From contig JASICF010000548.1 of assembly GCA_030044775.1 (NCBI GenBank), positions 1 to 8,823 of the forward strand: a stretch of DNA of 8,823 nucleotides. Direction: 5' to 3'. This document shows, piece after piece, positions 6,656 to 8,823 of this stretch; positions within the stretch are counted from its first letter, which is position 1; each line of letters begins with the position of its first letter. Under the pieces are notes generated by a model. The model did no database searches and had not been told where the DNA came from. It saw only the letters and a list, made by a program, of their open reading frames with translations. A program made the translations under genes and the position numbers. This DNA comes from Candidatus Sulfotelmatobacter sp. (GTDB lineage: Bacteria > Acidobacteriota > Terriglobia > Terriglobales > Acidobacteriaceae).

Positions 6656-6682
6656 GTCGTTTCAGGTTCGAAAAGAAACGAC
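6656..6682 (+). promoter_or_regulatory. Leader hairpin upstream of the Big2 gene
   Basis: GTCGTTTC (6656-6663) and GAAACGAC (6675-6682) form a perfect 8-bp stem around an 11-nt loop that itself holds the palindrome TTCGAA. An alternative stem GACTG (6680-6684) with CAGTC (6699-6703) would share bases with it, so the two are mutually exclusive. It lies 33 nt before the Shine-Dalgarno sequence. It matches no riboswitch class I know. It could be an RNA structure or a DNA dyad for a regulator. Confidence 0.4.
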
Positions 6683-6715
6683 TGGGACCCCTAGTTTTCA
6701 GTCAAAAAGTTAAAT

Positions 6716-6723
6716 AGGAGGTG
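6716..6723 (+). promoter_or_regulatory. Consensus Shine-Dalgarno that sets a TTG start
   Basis: AGGAGGTG is fully complementary to the 16S rRNA 3' end and stands 7 nt before TTG 6731. The frame of this TTG is the frame of the whole Big2 protein, and an in-frame TAA (6728-6730) sits immediately before it. There is no in-frame ATG before the signal sequence. Confidence 0.65.
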
Positions 6724-6730
6724 GGTTTAA

Positions 6731-8823
6731 TTGGCGCGCTCCTATTGCCTGTCGTTGTGTGCTCATGCGAAATTTCGCGAGCTGTTGGCCGCGTGTAACG
6801 CAACCCCTCCTCAATTTGGACCTCCCTGTTTTGAAAGCCAATGCACGCCCCTCGATATACGCCCTTTTCCTGCAGAATCGTCGACAACAGTCAAATTCTC
6901 GGTCTCAAGGCTCGGAGTGCTGTGCCTCTTTGTGATCAGTTGCCTGACCGCTGCCGCTCAGAATGTTAGCGTGACGCCATCCAGACTTTCTTTCGGCAAT
7001 CAGGTGGAAGGAACCACAAGCGCCGTTAGGAACGTCACTCTCGAGAACGACCAGAGTTCGGCTATAACGATCACGAGTATTTCTGCGAATTTGCCAGACT
7101 ATGCGGAGACCTCCAATTGCCCGCTGAGTCCGGCGACTCTGGCGGCGGGAGCAACCTGTACAATCTCGGTGACCTTCAATCCTGTTGAGCTTGGATCTCG
7201 CCCGGGAACTCTGACGGTCGTTGATACCGGAACCTCAAGCCCTGAACTGGTAATGCTCAGTGGTGTGGGAGTCGCCCCATCGTTAGTTTCCATTGCTATC
7301 GCGCCAGTATCCGCTTCGATTGCTGCCGGCTACACTCAGCAGTTCACCGCGACCGGCAATTATAACAACGGCACGACACAGAATTTAACCAGCTCAGCTA
7401 CATGGAGTTCATCAGCAACCTCGGTTGCCACCATAAGAAGGAGTGGGCTCGCCACTGGAGCGGCTCCTGGAATTGCCACTATCACCGCTACTTCGGGGAA
7501 AATCAGTGGTTCTGCAACATTGACCGTGTCCTCGGCGGTGTTGACCTCGCTCTCCCTCACTCCCGCTAAGGTGTCGGTCCCAGCGGGCGAGACCGAGCAG
7601 TTCACAGCTACGGGAACATACAGCAATGGCATTACTCAAAATTTGACCAGCTCGGCGCAATGGTCTTCCTCGGCAGCTACCGTGGCCACCGTGAGCAGTA
7701 CCGGCCTGGCTGGCGCTGTTGCACAAGGCACGGCAACGATCAGCGCGAGCGTCGGTTCGATCAGTGGCTCGGCCAGACTAACGATCACAGCCGCCGTCTT
7801 GACATCGATTTCTGTTTCTCCGTCAAGCGCTTCCATGCCGGCGGGCAAAAGCCAGCAGTTCACAGCCACAGGAACGTATAGCAACGGCACAACCAAAAGC
7901 CTAACTGGCTCGGCTCTGTGGAATTCGTCATCGACTTCGGTCGCTACGGTGAAAAGCGGTGGACTTGCCACAGCAATCGCTCCTGGAACGGCCGCCATTA
8001 GTGCCACCTCAGGAACGATCAGTGGTTCTGCGACATTGACGGTCACCACCGCTATCTTGACTTCCATTTCAGTAACACCCTCCGCCCCTTCTGTCGCCTT
8101 GGGCCTTACACAGGAGTTCACCGCAACAGGCACGTACAGCAATGGCAGCACACAAAATTTAACAAGCACGGCAAAATGGAGTTCTTCGGCGGCAACTGTC
8201 GCCAGTGTGAACAGCAGCGGACTGGCTACAAGCCTGGCCGAGGGGGTAACTACCCTCACTGCCAAATTAGGAACCATTAGTGGCTCAGCAACTTTGACAG
8301 TAAGCGCACCGACTTTGAATTCAATTTCCGTCACGCCCGCGAACGTATCGATTGCCGCCGGCCTTACCCAACAGTTCACGGCAACGGGGACCTACACTAA
8401 CGGCAGCACGCAAAACCTAACCAGTACGGTGCAATGGAGTTCATTACTTCCATCCATCGCAACGATCAGCGCTAGCGGTTTAGCCAGCGGCATCTCGCAA
8501 GGGGCAGCTACCATCACGGCCGCCTCGGGAAGCATCAGCGGTTCGGCCGCATTGACAGTCACTGCCCCGGTGCTGACTTCCATAACGGTAAGCCCCTCAG
8601 CAGCTTCGATTCCTGCGGGCGAAAACCAGGCGTTTACGGCGACGGGGACGTACAGCGACGGGAGCACGCAGAACCTGACGACAACTGTGAGTTGGAGTTC
8701 GTCCTCGACTGCCGTGGCCACGATCGCCACCAATGGCGTAGCGACGGGTGTGGCCGTGGGCAGCGCTACTGTGACCGCAACCTTGGGTTCGATCAGCGGC
8801 ACGGCGACATTGAGTGTGGCTCA
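6731..8823 (+). CDS. Exported choice-of-anchor-D / Big2 Ig-like repeat protein (3' end outside the window)
   Basis: About 697 codons are visible with no stop before the right edge. The start is TTG 6731, set by the adjacent consensus ribosome binding site. Residues 1-60 form an unusual long N-terminal region with five cysteines. Residues 61-76 are the hydrophobic signal core (LGVLCLFVISCLTAAA), with likely cleavage before Q77, so the protein is exported. Residues 78-185 match a choice-of-anchor-D (ASPM/SPD-2/Hydin-like) domain: VSVTPSRLSFGNQ, VTLENDQSSAITITSI, the cysteine pair in NCPLSPATLAAGATC, and ending in LSGVGVAP. From residue 187 six Big2-type Ig-like repeats of exactly 86 residues follow, with the recurring core QFTATGTYSNG-x-TQNLTS...W-S-S, VAT-V-x-S-x-GLA and GTISGSATLTV. 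Such arrays act as surface stalks or adhesive modules; any catalytic or binding domain would lie beyond the window. Domain identity is firm, function is inferred. The start is the least certain point, since GTG 6917 would cut into the signal core. Confidence 0.85.
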   Translation, partial: MARSYCLSLCAHAKFRELLAACNATPPQFGPPCFESQCTPLDIRPFPAESSTTVKFSVSRLGVLCLFVISCLTAAAQNVSVTPSRLSFGNQVEGTTSAVRNVTLENDQSSAITITSISANLPDYAETSNCPLSPATLAAGATCTISVTFNPVELGSRPGTLTVVDTGTSSPELVMLSGVGVAPSLVSIAIAPVSASIAAGYTQQFTATGNYNNGTTQNLTSSATWSSSATSVATIRRSGLATGAAPGIATITATSGKISGSATLTVSSAVLTSLSLTPAKVSVPAGETEQFTATGTYSNGITQNLTSSAQWSSSAATVATVSSTGLAGAVAQGTATISASVGSISGSARLTITAAVLTSISVSPSSASMPAGKSQQFTATGTYSNGTTKSLTGSALWNSSSTSVATVKSGGLATAIAPGTAAISATSGTISGSATLTVTTAILTSISVTPSAPSVALGLTQEFTATGTYSNGSTQNLTSTAKWSSSAATVASVNSSGLATSLAEGVTTLTAKLGTISGSATLTVSAPTLNSISVTPANVSIAAGLTQQFTATGTYTNGSTQNLTSTVQWSSLLPSIATISASGLASGISQGAATITAASGSISGSAALTVTAPVLTSITVSPSAASIPAGENQAFTATGTYSDGSTQNLTTTVSWSSSSTAVATIATNGVATGVAVGSATVTATLGSISGTATLSVA
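7289..8823 (+). repeat. Six tandem 258-bp Big2-coding repeats in perfect register
   Basis: Units begin at 7289, 7547, 7805, 8063, 8321 and 8579, each at the codon opening S-[IL]-x-[VIL]-x-P. The anchor codon for F in QF[TA]ATG recurs at 7343, 7601, 7859, 8117, 8375 and 8633, exactly 258 bp apart with no insertion or deletion. The sixth unit is cut by the window edge 13 bp short of completion. The units differ widely at synonymous and some amino-acid positions, so this is an old array kept in length register, not a recent amplification. Confidence 0.9.

Larger units (their letters stand above)
5979..6730. other. Divergent intergenic control region
   Basis: These 752 bp separate the divergent propeller and Big2 genes and contain no credible gene: the plus frames at 6069-6494 are short, overlap one another, and have no recognisable content. 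The middle part (about 6330-6500) is clearly more AT-rich than its surroundings. It contains several distinct structures listed separately: a minus promoter, two inverted repeats, a plus promoter and a leader hairpin. Two GATGATA copies (6490-6496 and 6500-6506) lie in tandem just before the 24-bp dyad. Confidence 0.6.

Noticed and set aside
7360..8802. Long minus-strand open frames at 7360-7632, 7636-8379 and 8392-8802
   Set aside because: They lie antisense to the Big2 array and repeat with the same 258-bp period; their Val/Ala/Pro-rich translations are reverse-strand shadows of the repeats.
7289..8823. CRISPR-like or satellite interpretation of the regular repeats
   Set aside because: The period is coding, in one open frame, with Ig-like protein motifs; there are no short identical repeats separated by unique spacers.

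Overview
The window looks like a chromosomal stretch from an Acidobacteriota genome, probably class Terriglobia. I infer this from gene content alone: a secreted seven-bladed-propeller (lactonase/YncE-like) protein, a large secreted protein with a choice-of-anchor-D domain followed by Big2 Ig-like repeats, a relic of the 'FDAPGAGT...SIN..G.I.G.Y' repeat family, and a large multidomain hybrid kinase. All are typical of that group, and base composition is moderately GC-rich. No rRNA, tRNA or CRISPR array is visible, and no intact mobile element.

Layout. Positions 1-440 hold no confident gene; an open minus-strand frame runs off the left edge. Positions 459-3934 (+) encode a giant sensor kinase broken into two frames near 1625. 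Rejoined, it reads REC - PAS - GAF - HisKA - HATPase - REC - coiled coil - HisKA_3 - HATPase, about 1,158 residues. It therefore carries two complete kinase modules of different families and two receivers. Just 11 bp beyond its stop lies the convergent 3' relic of an acidobacterial repeat protein (3946-4131, -). Positions 4135-4820 are largely non-coding, with a perfect 12-bp palindrome, a small hairpin and a 15-bp near-identical direct repeat. Positions 4821-5978 (-) encode an exported beta-propeller protein with its own strong ribosome binding site.

The divergent intergenic region 5979-6730 is rich in structure: a candidate minus-strand promoter, a long imperfect inverted repeat (6284-6331), a 24-bp dyad (6503-6526) just upstream of a TTGACA promoter, and an 8-bp-stem hairpin (6656-6682) in the presumed leader. 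A consensus Shine-Dalgarno sequence (AGGAGGTG) then leads to a TTG start at 6731. The gene starting there (+) runs off the right edge. It encodes an exported protein with an unusually long N-terminal region, one choice-of-anchor-D domain and six Big2 repeats spaced exactly 258 bp apart.

How the genes relate. The kinase is an orphan here: no transcription-factor response regulator sits next to it. The propeller protein and the Big2 protein are divergently transcribed exported proteins that share an intergenic control region, so co-regulation is possible but not shown. I see no clear new multi-gene system. The most unusual object is the double-kinase polypeptide, which packs a NarL-type receiver and a NarX-type kinase around a classical hybrid kinase, together with its frameshift.
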